Source of the DNA: Pseudomonadota bacterium
GTDB taxonomy: Bacteria > Pseudomonadota > Gammaproteobacteria > Burkholderiales > Rhodocyclaceae
Direction of reading: 5' to 3'
Assembly (NCBI GenBank): GCA_018240785.1
Contig: JAFEFC010000021.1
Span: 62,001 to 126,000 of the forward strand
Length of the DNA stretch: 64,000 nucleotides
Within the stretch, counting starts at the first letter, position 1. Each line of letters opens with the position of its first letter. Below the pieces are notes generated by a model. The model did no database searches, was not told where the DNA came from, and saw only the letters and a list, made by a program, of their open reading frames with translations. Of this stretch, positions 1 through 7,781 are shown in pieces. Made by a program: the position numbers and the translations under genes.

Positions 1-1
1 G

Positions 2-913
2 CGGCGCATGGACGCCCTCGACCTGCAGCAGAACCGGCTGGTGTCCGGACCGTTCGCCGAGCTGGTGAAGGGTGCGGACGATTTCCCCCTCGCGCTATTC
101 ACGAGTCGCGACACCAGCCGCGAGCGCGCCGATGGCCCCGCCTTCCTGACTTTCGACGGGCTCGTGTCGCGCACCAGTTTCGTCGAGGACATGCGTGCGC
201 TGCTCGCCACGCTGCATGCCGCCTACGCTCATCCGGTGGAAGTCGAGTTCGCGCTCAACTTCACGCCGGGTGGCGGCTACCGCATCAATCTGCTGCAGTG
301 CCGTCCGATGCAGATCCGCAACAGCGAAGGCGCCAGCGCGGTGCAGCCGCCGGCGGGCGTGCCGCAAGTGCTGGCCGCACGCGGCGCGGTGATCGGGCCG
401 GGGCGGGTGATCCACCCGGAGCGCATCGTGCTGGTGCGTCCCGCGCAGTATGGACGCCTCGGCCAGGCCGACCGCCTCGCGGTGACGCGCGTGCTCGGCC
501 GCCTCAACCGGGCCAGCGCGGGGCGCTGCCTGCTGGTGCTGGGGCCTGGCCGCTGGGGTTCGCGCGACCTGTGGCTGGGCATTCCGGTCGTCTTCGCCGA
601 GATCAACCACGTCGCCGCGCTGTGCGAAATCGTCGCCATGCACGACAACCTGGTGCCCGACGTGTCGCTCGGCACACATTTCCTGAACGAGCTGATCGAG
701 GCCGACATGCTGTACTTCGCGCTGTTCCCGAAGCTTGCCGGCAACCATCTCGACGAGGAAGCGCTGTGTCACCTGCCCAACCGGCTCGTCGAGCTGCTGC
801 CCGATGTCGTAGGCTGGGACGGCGTGGTGCACGTGGTCGACCTCGAGCCGGGCAGGGCGACGCTTTACGCCGACGCCGAACGCCAGCGCGTCGTGCTGAC
901 GCTGGGCGGATGA
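2..913 (+). CDS. PEP/pyruvate-binding domain protein, C-terminal part (5' end outside window)
   Basis: The reading frame is open to the left edge, so the ATG at 8 is probably internal and the gene is partial. The first 100 residues look like the end of a pyruvate phosphate dikinase N-terminal (ATP-grasp, PEP/pyruvate-binding) domain, finishing in the typical VEFAL...INLLQCRP signature. About 190 further residues follow, with the block GPGRWGSRDLWLG and a GTHFLNELIEAD stretch, which I associate with large PEP-synthase-like proteins of unknown substrate rather than PpsA itself. The His swivelling domain and the C-terminal TIM barrel of PEP synthase are absent. The physiological reaction cannot be assigned from this fragment. 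Confidence 0.6.
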   Translation, partial: RRMDALDLQQNRLVSGPFAELVKGADDFPLALFTSRDTSRERADGPAFLTFDGLVSRTSFVEDMRALLATLHAAYAHPVEVEFALNFTPGGGYRINLLQCRPMQIRNSEGASAVQPPAGVPQVLAARGAVIGPGRVIHPERIVLVRPAQYGRLGQADRLAVTRVLGRLNRASAGRCLLVLGPGRWGSRDLWLGIPVVFAEINHVAALCEIVAMHDNLVPDVSLGTHFLNELIEADMLYFALFPKLAGNHLDEEALCHLPNRLVELLPDVVGWDGVVHVVDLEPGRATLYADAERQRVVLTLGG

Positions 914-981
914 TCGCGGGAGCGCGCTGCCGGTCTTGTGCCCGGGGCTGCCCGTGCGCAACGATGCAGCGTCTTGAGTAA

Positions 982-1062
982 GATTCGAGAATCCTGAAAT
1001 GATGGGCAATGGCGCTCGGCCAGATGCCGCATTGCTCTTATCCCTCCCCTTTTCGGGGGAGG
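982..1062 (+). promoter_or_regulatory. ovoA leader: small palindrome and strong hairpin
   Basis: Two inverted repeats lie between the upstream gene and ovoA. GATTC-GA-GAATC at 982-993 is perfect. CCTCCCC (1043-1049) and GGGGAGG (1056-1062) form a 7-bp GC stem with a 6-nt loop. No T-run follows the stem, so it is not a classical terminator. It sits about 28 nt before the chosen ovoA start and would be in the leader transcript. Function is inferred only. Confidence 0.35.
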
Positions 1063-1089
1063 CACTCCGCCACTATCGGGAAACGCAAG

Positions 1090-3258
1090 ATGTGCGATTT
1101 CAAAGACCCCGCCGGTTCATCCCCTGTGCAGAACGCTGCGCCGCGCACGCTTTTCCCGCGCACACCCTTCCTCGCCGGCGCTGACGTCGAGGCCAAGCGG
1201 CGCGAACTGCTCGATTACTTCCACGCCACCTTCGACCGCTATGAGTCGCTGTTCGAAGTGCTCAACGGCGACGAGGCCTACTACAGGAAGCCGATCAGCC
1301 TGCGCCATCCGCTGATCTTCTACTTCGGCCACACCGCGACCTTCTTCATCAACAAGTTCCTGCTCGCCGGCCTGATCGAGCAGCGCATCGATCCGCGCCT
1401 CGAATCCATGTTCGCCGTCGGCGTGGACGAGATGAGCTGGGACGATCTCGACGACACCCGCTACGACTGGCCCACGGTGGCCGAAGTCGCGGACTACCGC
1501 AGGAAGGTGAGGGCAGTGGTCGACCGCGTGATCCGCGAGACGCCCTTCACGCTGCCGATCGGCTGGAAGGATCCGTTCTGGGCGGTGGTCATGGGCATCG
1601 AGCACGAGCGCATCCATCTCGAGACTTCCTCGGTGCTGATGCGCCAGCACGCGCTGCAGTACGTGCAGCCGCATCCTGCCTGGCAGCCCTGCGCCGAGCA
1701 TGGCGAGCCGCCGCAGAACACGCTGGTCGCGATCCCCGCCGGCACCGTGACGCTGGGCCGTGCCTTCGACGAACCCATCTACGGCTGGGACAACGAATAC
1801 GGCCATCATCGCGCCGAGGTGCCGGCCTTCCAGGCCGCGCGCTACCTGGTCAGCAACCGCGAATACCTCAGCTTCGTCGAGGCCGGCGGCTATGCCGACG
1901 ACAGCTTCTGGGACGAGGAAGGCCTGGGCTGGAAGCGCTTCGCCCACGCCGAGCATCCCACCTTCTGGGTGCCGGCTGGCGGCGGCTGGAAGCTGCGCCT
2001 GATGACCGAAGAGGTGCCGATGCGCTGGGACTGGCCGGTGGAGGTCAACTGCCTGGAGGCCCGCGCCTTCTGCCGCTGGAAGGCGCGCGAGACCGGCCAG
2101 CCGGTACGCCTGCCGACCGAGGACGAATGGAACCGCATCCACGATCACGCCGGCTTGGCCGACGTGCCGCACGACGCCCTGGCGAACGCCAACCTGCACC
2201 TCGATCACTGGGCCTCGAGCTGCCCGGTGACGCGCTTCGCGCATGGCGAACTGTTCGACGTGGTCGGCAACGTCTGGCAATGGTGCGAGACGCCGACCTA
2301 TCCCTTCGACGGCTTCGACGTGCATCCCATCTATGACGACTTCACCACGCCGACGTTCGATGACCGCCACGGCATCATCAAGGGGGGAAGCTGGATTTCG
2401 GCGGGCAACGAATCGCGGCACGCCTCGCGCTATGCCTTCCGTCGCCATTTCTTCCAGCACGCGGGCTTCCGCTACATCGTCAGCGACGCGCCGGCGCTCA
2501 ACCCGGCCTCGACCTACGAGACCGACGCGCTGCTGTCGCAGTACGCCGAGTTCCACTACGGCGACGAGGCCTTCGGCGTGCCCAACTTCCCGAAGGCGCT
2601 CGCCGACATCGCCATCGCGGCCCAGCGCCGCTTCGGCAAGGGCAAGTTCGGCCGCGCGCTGGACCTGGGCTGCGCCACCGGCCGCGCAAGCTTCGAGCTG
2701 GCGCGCGCCTTCGAGCGCGTGGTCGGCATCGACTTCTCGGCGCGCTTTATCCAGGCCGGCGTCAAGCTCGCCGAAACCGGCGTGCTGCGCTACACCATGC
2801 CCGACGAGGGCGAGCTGGTGACCTACCACGAGCGCCGGCTCGACGCCCTCGGCCTCGCCGCAACCGCCGGCCGCGTCGAGTTCTGGCAAGGCGACGCCTG
2901 CAACCTGAAGGACGTCTTCACCGGCTTCGACCTCATCCTCGCCGCCAACCTGATCGACCGCCTGTACAGCCCGCGCCGCTTCCTCGCCGACATCGCGCGC
3001 CGGCTCAACCGCGGCGGCCTGCTGCTCCTCGCCTCGCCCTACACCTGGCTGGAGGAGCACACCAAGCGCGAGGAATGGATCGGCGGCTTCAAGAAGGATG
3101 GCGAGTCCTACACCACCCTCGACGGCCTGAAAGACCTCCTCGCCGCCGACTTCGAGCTGGTGCAGGGGCCGCAGTCCGTGCCCTTCGTGATCCGCGAGAC
3201 GCGGCGCAAGCACCAGCACACTTTGTCCGAACTGACCATCTGGAGGCGCCGCGCATGA
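1090..3258 (+). CDS. ovoA: 5-histidylcysteine sulfoxide synthase / 4-mercaptohistidine N-methyltransferase (ovothiol synthase OvoA)
   Basis: OvoA is a non-heme iron enzyme that joins cysteine to histidine C5 with oxygen, giving 5-histidylcysteine sulfoxide. Its C-terminal domain later N-methylates 5-thiohistidine to ovothiol A. Three modules are visible: an N-terminal DinB-like part with the iron-binding HxxxHxE motif (HERIHLE, His172, His176, Glu178), a central FGE-sulfatase/EgtB-like domain (about 220-460, ending GGSWISAGNESRHASRYAFR), and a SAM methyltransferase from about residue 500 with DLGCATGRASFELA. The 722-residue length fits full OvoA and distinguishes it from the shorter EgtB. I chose ATG 1090 because the upstream 27 codons look like leader and contain a hairpin. 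The stop overlaps the next start (ATGA). No OvoB lyase gene is adjacent. Confidence 0.92.
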   Translation: MCDFKDPAGSSPVQNAAPRTLFPRTPFLAGADVEAKRRELLDYFHATFDRYESLFEVLNGDEAYYRKPISLRHPLIFYFGHTATFFINKFLLAGLIEQRIDPRLESMFAVGVDEMSWDDLDDTRYDWPTVAEVADYRRKVRAVVDRVIRETPFTLPIGWKDPFWAVVMGIEHERIHLETSSVLMRQHALQYVQPHPAWQPCAEHGEPPQNTLVAIPAGTVTLGRAFDEPIYGWDNEYGHHRAEVPAFQAARYLVSNREYLSFVEAGGYADDSFWDEEGLGWKRFAHAEHPTFWVPAGGGWKLRLMTEEVPMRWDWPVEVNCLEARAFCRWKARETGQPVRLPTEDEWNRIHDHAGLADVPHDALANANLHLDHWASSCPVTRFAHGELFDVVGNVWQWCETPTYPFDGFDVHPIYDDFTTPTFDDRHGIIKGGSWISAGNESRHASRYAFRRHFFQHAGFRYIVSDAPALNPASTYETDALLSQYAEFHYGDEAFGVPNFPKALADIAIAAQRRFGKGKFGRALDLGCATGRASFELARAFERVVGIDFSARFIQAGVKLAETGVLRYTMPDEGELVTYHERRLDALGLAATAGRVEFWQGDACNLKDVFTGFDLILAANLIDRLYSPRRFLADIARRLNRGGLLLLASPYTWLEEHTKREEWIGGFKKDGESYTTLDGLKDLLAADFELVQGPQSVPFVIRETRRKHQHTLSELTIWRRRA

Positions 3259-4346
3259 CGACCCACAAGACTCTTTCCGTCGCCGATCGCGCCGCCGGCG
3301 CGCTGATGGGCGCCTTCATCGGCGATGCGCTGGCGCTCGGGCCCCACTGGTACTACGACCTCGACGAACTGCGCGCCCGCTACGGCGCGTGGATCTCCGA
3401 CTACACCGCGCCGATGCCCGACCACTACCACGCGGGGATGAAGGCGGGCGAATCCTCGCAGGCCGGCCTGCTGCTGCGCCTCACGCTGGAATCGCTGGCC
3501 GAGCGCGGCGGCTACGACGAAGCCGACTTCTGCCGGCGTATGGACGACGATTTCTTCCCGCACATCGATGGCGTGCCGATGCACGGCCCCGGCGGCTACA
3601 CCAGCCAGTCGATCCGCGAAGCCTGGCGCAAGCGCGTGCAGCAGGGCCTGCCCTGGGGCCAGGTCGCCGGCAACGCCGACACCACCGAGGCGGCCGAGCG
3701 CACGCTCGCCCTCGCGGTGCGCTACGCGCTCGACCCGGCCGCGCTCGCCGACGCGGTGACGCGCAACACCGTGCTCACGCAGACCGACGGCACGGTGGTG
3801 GCGATGACGGTCGCCTTCGGCGCGGTGCTCGGCATGCTGGTCGAGGGGCACACGCTGGACGCCTCCATCTCGGCCAAGCTGATGGCCCGCGTGAAGGCCG
3901 GCGCGCTGCCTTTCCACACCGTGACCGTTGGCAACCTGCAGGCGCCGAAGCCGGGCGCGGCCGAAGCCCCGACCGTCGGCCGCTTTCCCTCGCCGGACGC
4001 GCTGCTCACGCCCTCGGCGATTGCCCGCGCCGCGCACGACCCCGACATCCGCATCGAACCGGCGTGGAAAGTGTCGCTCGTGTATGGCATGCCCTGCGCG
4101 GTGTATCACCAGTTCCAGCCCGCCTACTACCTCGCCGCACGCTTCGCCGACGACTTCGAGTCGGCGGTGCTGCATGCGGTCAATGGCGGCGGCCAGAACC
4201 TGGCGCGGGCGATGCTGACGGGGGCGCTGGTGGGGGCGCAGGTCGGGATCGCCGGCATTCCGCAGCGCTTCATTGAAGGGCTGGAGGAGCGGGAGGCGCT
4301 GCTGGCACTGGTGGGCGGCGTCGCGGCGGAAGCGGCGGGCGCCTGA
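3255..4346 (+). CDS. ADP-ribosylglycohydrolase-fold protein, probable pseudoenzyme, coupled to ovoA
   Basis: The 363-residue product has the overall pattern of the ADP-ribosylglycohydrolase (DraG/ARH, crystallin J1-like) family: N-terminal GALMGAFIGDALALG and C-terminal GALVGAQVGIAGIPQRFIEGLEERE. The metal-binding motifs are replaced. Where family members carry TDDT there is GESSQAG. Where they carry GGDADTTG there is GGQNLARA. Binuclear Mg-dependent ADP-ribose hydrolysis is therefore unlikely, and the protein may bind a different ligand or act structurally. Its ATG overlaps the ovoA stop (ATGA), which implies translational coupling and a role tied to ovothiol. A longer in-frame ORF begins inside ovoA, but the overlap start at 3255 fits the N-terminus of the domain. 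Confidence 0.72.
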   Translation: MTTHKTLSVADRAAGALMGAFIGDALALGPHWYYDLDELRARYGAWISDYTAPMPDHYHAGMKAGESSQAGLLLRLTLESLAERGGYDEADFCRRMDDDFFPHIDGVPMHGPGGYTSQSIREAWRKRVQQGLPWGQVAGNADTTEAAERTLALAVRYALDPAALADAVTRNTVLTQTDGTVVAMTVAFGAVLGMLVEGHTLDASISAKLMARVKAGALPFHTVTVGNLQAPKPGAAEAPTVGRFPSPDALLTPSAIARAAHDPDIRIEPAWKVSLVYGMPCAVYHQFQPAYYLAARFADDFESAVLHAVNGGGQNLARAMLTGALVGAQVGIAGIPQRFIEGLEEREALLALVGGVAAEAAGA

Positions 4347-4399
4347 GGCTGTTCCTTCGAAGGCGGGCATGCGCGCTGCCGGCAGCCCGTTTCCAGCCT

Positions 4400-5644
4400 T
4401 CAGTGAGGCGGAATCCTTTTCTCCTCGATCATGAGTGCCCGCAGGAGGACCATTCCGCCAAGCATGACGACGGCCGTCACGACCAGCGCCGCGTCGTAGC
4501 TGCCCGTCGAGGTGGCGATGCAGCCAGCCATGGCCGGCGCGCAGATCTGTGCCGCGCCATAGCTGAGCGTCATGCGTGCCATGGCCTTCGCGGGATTGGC
4601 CGGGAAATGGCGCCCGATCAGCGTCAGCGTGAGGCTGACGATGCCGACGAAGGTCGCGCCGAAAAGGATCGCTCCCAGCACGTTGGGCACGGCGCCATCG
4701 GTCAACACCGGCACGATGATGGAGATCGTCTGCAGGCCGTAGGCGAGCATCAGGGCACGAATCTGTCCCATCGAACGGGCAAGGCGGTCCCACGCGAAGC
4801 AGGACGGGGCGGCGGCGAGGCCGACGATCACCCAGATCCAGCTTCCCTTGCCGGCGAGCAGGGGGCCTTTTTCAAGAATGGCGACGATGAAGGTGGCACT
4901 GACGACGTAGCCGAAGCCGGCGCAGAAGTACGCCGCGGTGAGGAGCCACAGCCAGCGCCTGCTCGGCGCGATCGGTGCGGGTGCCGGCCGGGCTGCGGCG
5001 GCCGTGGCCTGGACAGCGGCGGGTGCAGGCAGATAGCACCACGCCGGCAGGAAGAAGACGGCGCCGAGGACGCAAAGGCCCATCCACTGCTCGTCCCACG
5101 TGAGCCAGTCGACCATTGTGGCGACGGCGACGCCGGACACGACGATGCCCAGCCCGAGGCCCATGAAATGCAATCCAAGCTCCGGACGGTGGCCCTGGCG
5201 CATCAGCCAGTTGAGCACCAGGCCCGAGGCCAGCAGCAGGCCGGCCGCGCTGGAGAAACCTGCGGCGAAGCGCAACCCGGCCCAGACCAGGACGTTGTCG
5301 GTGAGGCCCATGGCCCCGGTGCTCAAGACCGCAATGACCAGGCCCAGGCGGTAAAGCATGAACTTGCGGCCAAGGTCGCTAATGGAAGCGGCCAGCAGGG
5401 CCCCCGACAGGTAACCGCCGTAGTTGACGCTTGCCAGCCAGCCACCTGCCAGAGGCGACAGGCCCGCCTGATCGCGCATGACCGGCAGCATTGGCGTGTA
5501 GGCGAAGCGTGCCAGCCCCACGGTGAGGATGAGCGCGCAGATACCGGCGAGAACGACGCGATGGCGTTCATCCTGCTCAGTCTTCGTCATGGCCGCGGCC
5601 AAGGCATTCATGGGCGTTTCGCTTGATTGAGTCACGCCGGTCAT
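4400..5644 (-). CDS. MFS transporter, YbfB/YjiJ family
   Basis: Integral inner-membrane protein of about 414 residues with roughly 12 hydrophobic segments. It contains the N-terminal LARFAYTPMLPVMRDQAGLS motif and the NYGGYLSGALLA segment typical of YbfB/YjiJ-like major facilitator proteins, whose substrate is not known. The open frame extends to 5896, but the first 84 codons are not hydrophobic and lack family character, so ATG 5644 is preferred; ATG 5611 (MNALAAAM) is possible. It converges on the ovoA pair, with 53 bp between stops. A perfect palindrome just upstream may control it. Confidence 0.8.
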   Translation of the reverse strand: MTGVTQSSETPMNALAAAMTKTEQDERHRVVLAGICALILTVGLARFAYTPMLPVMRDQAGLSPLAGGWLASVNYGGYLSGALLAASISDLGRKFMLYRLGLVIAVLSTGAMGLTDNVLVWAGLRFAAGFSSAAGLLLASGLVLNWLMRQGHRPELGLHFMGLGLGIVVSGVAVATMVDWLTWDEQWMGLCVLGAVFFLPAWCYLPAPAAVQATAAAARPAPAPIAPSRRWLWLLTAAYFCAGFGYVVSATFIVAILEKGPLLAGKGSWIWVIVGLAAAPSCFAWDRLARSMGQIRALMLAYGLQTISIIVPVLTDGAVPNVLGAILFGATFVGIVSLTLTLIGRHFPANPAKAMARMTLSYGAAQICAPAMAGCIATSTGSYDAALVVTAVVMLGGMVLLRALMIEEKRIPPH

Positions 5645-5667
5645 GCTAACGAATCTGCACGGGCCGC

Positions 5668-5683
5668 TCTTTCGATCGAAAGA
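5668..5683. promoter_or_regulatory. 16-bp perfect palindrome upstream of the MFS gene
   Basis: TCTTTCGATCGAAAGA is fully self-complementary and lies 24 bp upstream of the MFS start at 5644. It is followed by two copies of CGACATTT (from 5684 and about 5702). The 255-bp interval between the MFS gene and the Hpt gene holds no convincing gene. The palindrome is a plausible operator for an unidentified regulator. Confidence 0.4.
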
Positions 5684-5899
5684 CGACATTTGTCGATGAA
5701 ACGACATTTCCGCGTCGATGTGCGGGCTCATGTCGCGAAAGAGCGCCCAAGCCACCATGGGGAGTGATCTCGGAGCAAGCCTGGAACGATCTGCGGCTGG
5801 TGGTCGCACATGATCGGAAACCGACGAAGGCCTGACCAGCAACATCAGCACGGAATCCGGTGAGGGCGAGAACGAGACGGGTGGAACGGACGCCAACAG

Positions 5900-6268
5900 T
5901 CAGGACGCTGATGAGGACGATTCTTCGATCCGCCCGATCTGCTCTCTGACCCATTTCAGCGCGGCATCGGCGGATTCCAGCAATGAGGGCAGCAAAGCTT
6001 CCATGCGCTTCACATCACCACAGTCCGCCGCATCCTCCATGCTGGCGCAGAGATCGCCGAGTGCAATCGCACCCACCATGTAAGATGACGATTTCAGCGT
6101 ATGTGCGGACGCCTTGATCGCCACCAGTTCGCCCCGCGATACCACAGCCTCGAGCTTCGCCATGCTTTTCGCGCAGGTGTCGAGATACAGGCGGTAGACG
6201 CGGCACAGGCGGACAGGATCCCTGCCGAGAAGGGCGGGAAGAGCATTTTCATCCAGGGCGGGGCTCAT
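5900..6268 (-). CDS. Hpt (histidine phosphotransfer) domain protein
   Basis: Single-domain protein of about 122 residues containing the phosphotransfer signature AHTLKSSSYMVGA, where the His is the expected phosphorylation site and the following Lys and Ser residues are conserved in Hpt domains. It would relay phosphoryl groups between the hybrid kinases encoded upstream and a response regulator. I prefer ATG 6268, 20 bp after the end of the EAL gene. A start at 6319 would add 17 residues and overlap that gene. It is the last gene of the minus-strand signalling cluster. Confidence 0.8.
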   Translation of the reverse strand: MSPALDENALPALLGRDPVRLCRVYRLYLDTCAKSMAKLEAVVSRGELVAIKASAHTLKSSSYMVGAIALGDLCASMEDAADCGDVKRMEALLPSLLESADAALKWVREQIGRIEESSSSAS

Positions 6269-6288
6269 TTCATTCAGTTGCGACGGGA

Positions 6289-7542
6289 TCAAGTCACGCC
6301 GTACCGTTCGCCCATCCACCTCAGGGTCGCCTCGCCCGTCATCGGGCGCGCAATGTGAAAGCCCTGCGCCAGGTGGCAGCCGATGTTGCCCAGAAAGCCC
6401 AGAACCTCGGCCGTCTCCACGCCTTCGGCAACAGTCCTGAGGCCCAGGCTCCGACCGAGATCAACGATCGACTTGACGACCGTGCGCGACTCCTCGGAAT
6501 GCATCGCCGTCATCACGAAGGACTTATCGACCTTGATCTCGGAAAACGGCAGTCGGACGAGCTGCAGGAGCGAAGAGAAACCGGTACCGAAATCATCGAT
6601 CGACAGGTGGAAACCCTTCATCCGCAAGCGCGTGAGAAGGTCGAGGGACGCCATCGGGTTGTCCATGGCGCTGGTCTCGGTGAGTTCGAAGATCAGGCGT
6701 GCAGGTGCGAGCTGCAGCCGGGTACAACGTTCGACCAGCCTGTCGATCAGATCGAGGTCGTTCAGCGTCTTCGCCGAAATGTTCACCGAAAGGCTCAAGT
6801 CGATCCCCGCGGCGGCCGAAAGCGCCGCCACGGGATGACGGGTCGCTTCGCTGCAGAGCGGCGCAAACCATTCCAGGGCGAGATCGAGCACCTGTTCGGT
6901 GAGCGCGTCGATCAACCCGTGTTCCTCCGCAAGCTGGATGAAGCTTGCGGGCCAGATCGGCCCGTAGTCGGGGTGAACCCACCGCACAAGTGCCTCGAAA
7001 CCCGACAGAAGGCCGGACTCACATGCGATCTTGGGTTGGTAGACGACACGAAACTCGCGCCGCGAGAGCCCTTGCCGGATGTCGGCGAGATCGATGTCCA
7101 GTCCCGGTGCAGCGGCTGCGGTTGTCGCCGGTGAGCTTCCCGCCGGTGCAGGGGCCGTGGAACCGACCAGTAGCCGGCGAAGTTCGCCGGCGGTGAAGGG
7201 CTTCGACAGCACCCCGACGATGTCCAGCCCGCGCTCGATCGCCGAGCGGCCGGCTGCGTCCAGGACCCGGGCGCCGACACCGCTTGTGATGATGAGCCTT
7301 GCCTTGCAGCCGTTGTCGGCGAGCTGCTTCATGACCTGCACGCCGTCCATGTCCGGCATGATCAGGTCCACGGCGATGTGCGTGGGAGCCCAGAATTCGA
7401 GCGCCTCGAAAAAATCCGCCGGGCTGTTCGTCAAGCGGGTTTCCAGACCCAGGTCTTCCGCGATGAACTGCATCGTCTGGCCGACCAGCGGGTCGTCGTC
7501 AAGAATGAGGAAGCGATGCGTGGGGTGCATGGGGGTGGTCAT
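6289..7542 (-). CDS. Response regulator with EAL c-di-GMP phosphodiesterase domain
   Basis: Residues 1-130 form a receiver domain (acidic pocket LDDDP, phosphoacceptor DLIMPD, Lys in SKPF). Residues about 150-410 form an EAL domain with FEALVRW, VNISAKTL, ELTETS, DDFGTGFSSL, KVDKSFV and VAEGVET, so the metal-binding and catalytic residues look intact. The domain order matches VieA/RocR-like regulators, in which phosphorylation controls cyclic-di-GMP hydrolysis. It is the likely output of the adjacent hybrid kinases and Hpt protein. Confidence 0.88.
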   Translation of the reverse strand: MTTPMHPTHRFLILDDDPLVGQTMQFIAEDLGLETRLTNSPADFFEALEFWAPTHIAVDLIMPDMDGVQVMKQLADNGCKARLIITSGVGARVLDAAGRSAIERGLDIVGVLSKPFTAGELRRLLVGSTAPAPAGSSPATTAAAAPGLDIDLADIRQGLSRREFRVVYQPKIACESGLLSGFEALVRWVHPDYGPIWPASFIQLAEEHGLIDALTEQVLDLALEWFAPLCSEATRHPVAALSAAAGIDLSLSVNISAKTLNDLDLIDRLVERCTRLQLAPARLIFELTETSAMDNPMASLDLLTRLRMKGFHLSIDDFGTGFSSLLQLVRLPFSEIKVDKSFVMTAMHSEESRTVVKSIVDLGRSLGLRTVAEGVETAEVLGFLGNIGCHLAQGFHIARPMTGEATLRWMGERYGVT

Positions 7543-7781
7543 TGTGTGCTCTGCGGCGCTTTGTGGTCGATCGGTGTGCCTCGCACAGGCCCAGCCGCGG
7601 CGTCGAGCATGTGACTCAATCTTGCCGCGAGCGCCTTTTGCCGGTAGGGCTTGTTGATGAGCTGCATGTCGCGCGGGATGTGGCCGTCGCCGGCGAGTGA
7701 GTTCTCGGCGTAGGCCGAAGTGAGCAGCACCTTCAGGCCGGGGCGCAGATCCCGCGCAGCATTGGCAAGTTCCACGTTCAT
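7539..7781 (-). pseudogene. Separated C-terminal half of the upstream hybrid kinase receiver domain
   Basis: This 80-residue frame (MNVELANAARDLRPG..., TSAY, INKPY) is the second half of a receiver domain and contains the conserved Thr/Ser and Lys positions. The first half, with the phosphoacceptor Asp (FTDVMMP), ends the kinase frame at 7778. Restoring one G in the CCGGTGGC sequence near 7783 rejoins them as MMPGGMNVELA. The ATG overlaps the kinase stop (ATGA), so a separate peptide could be made by translational coupling. Its end overlaps the EAL gene start. Confidence 0.65.

Noticed and set aside
1043-1062. Leader hairpin considered as a terminator for the first gene
   Set aside because: No T-run follows and it lies 130 bp after the stop, close to the next start; kept only as a possible leader structure.
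1117-3219. A 700-residue open frame on the minus strand opposite ovoA
   Set aside because: It is the antisense of a well-conserved enzyme in high-GC DNA, has no recognisable domain and composition typical of shadow frames.
3075-3254. Longer start of the ADP-ribosylglycohydrolase-like gene inside ovoA
   Set aside because: The extra 60 residues are the out-of-frame methyltransferase end; the ATGA overlap start is typical for coupled genes.
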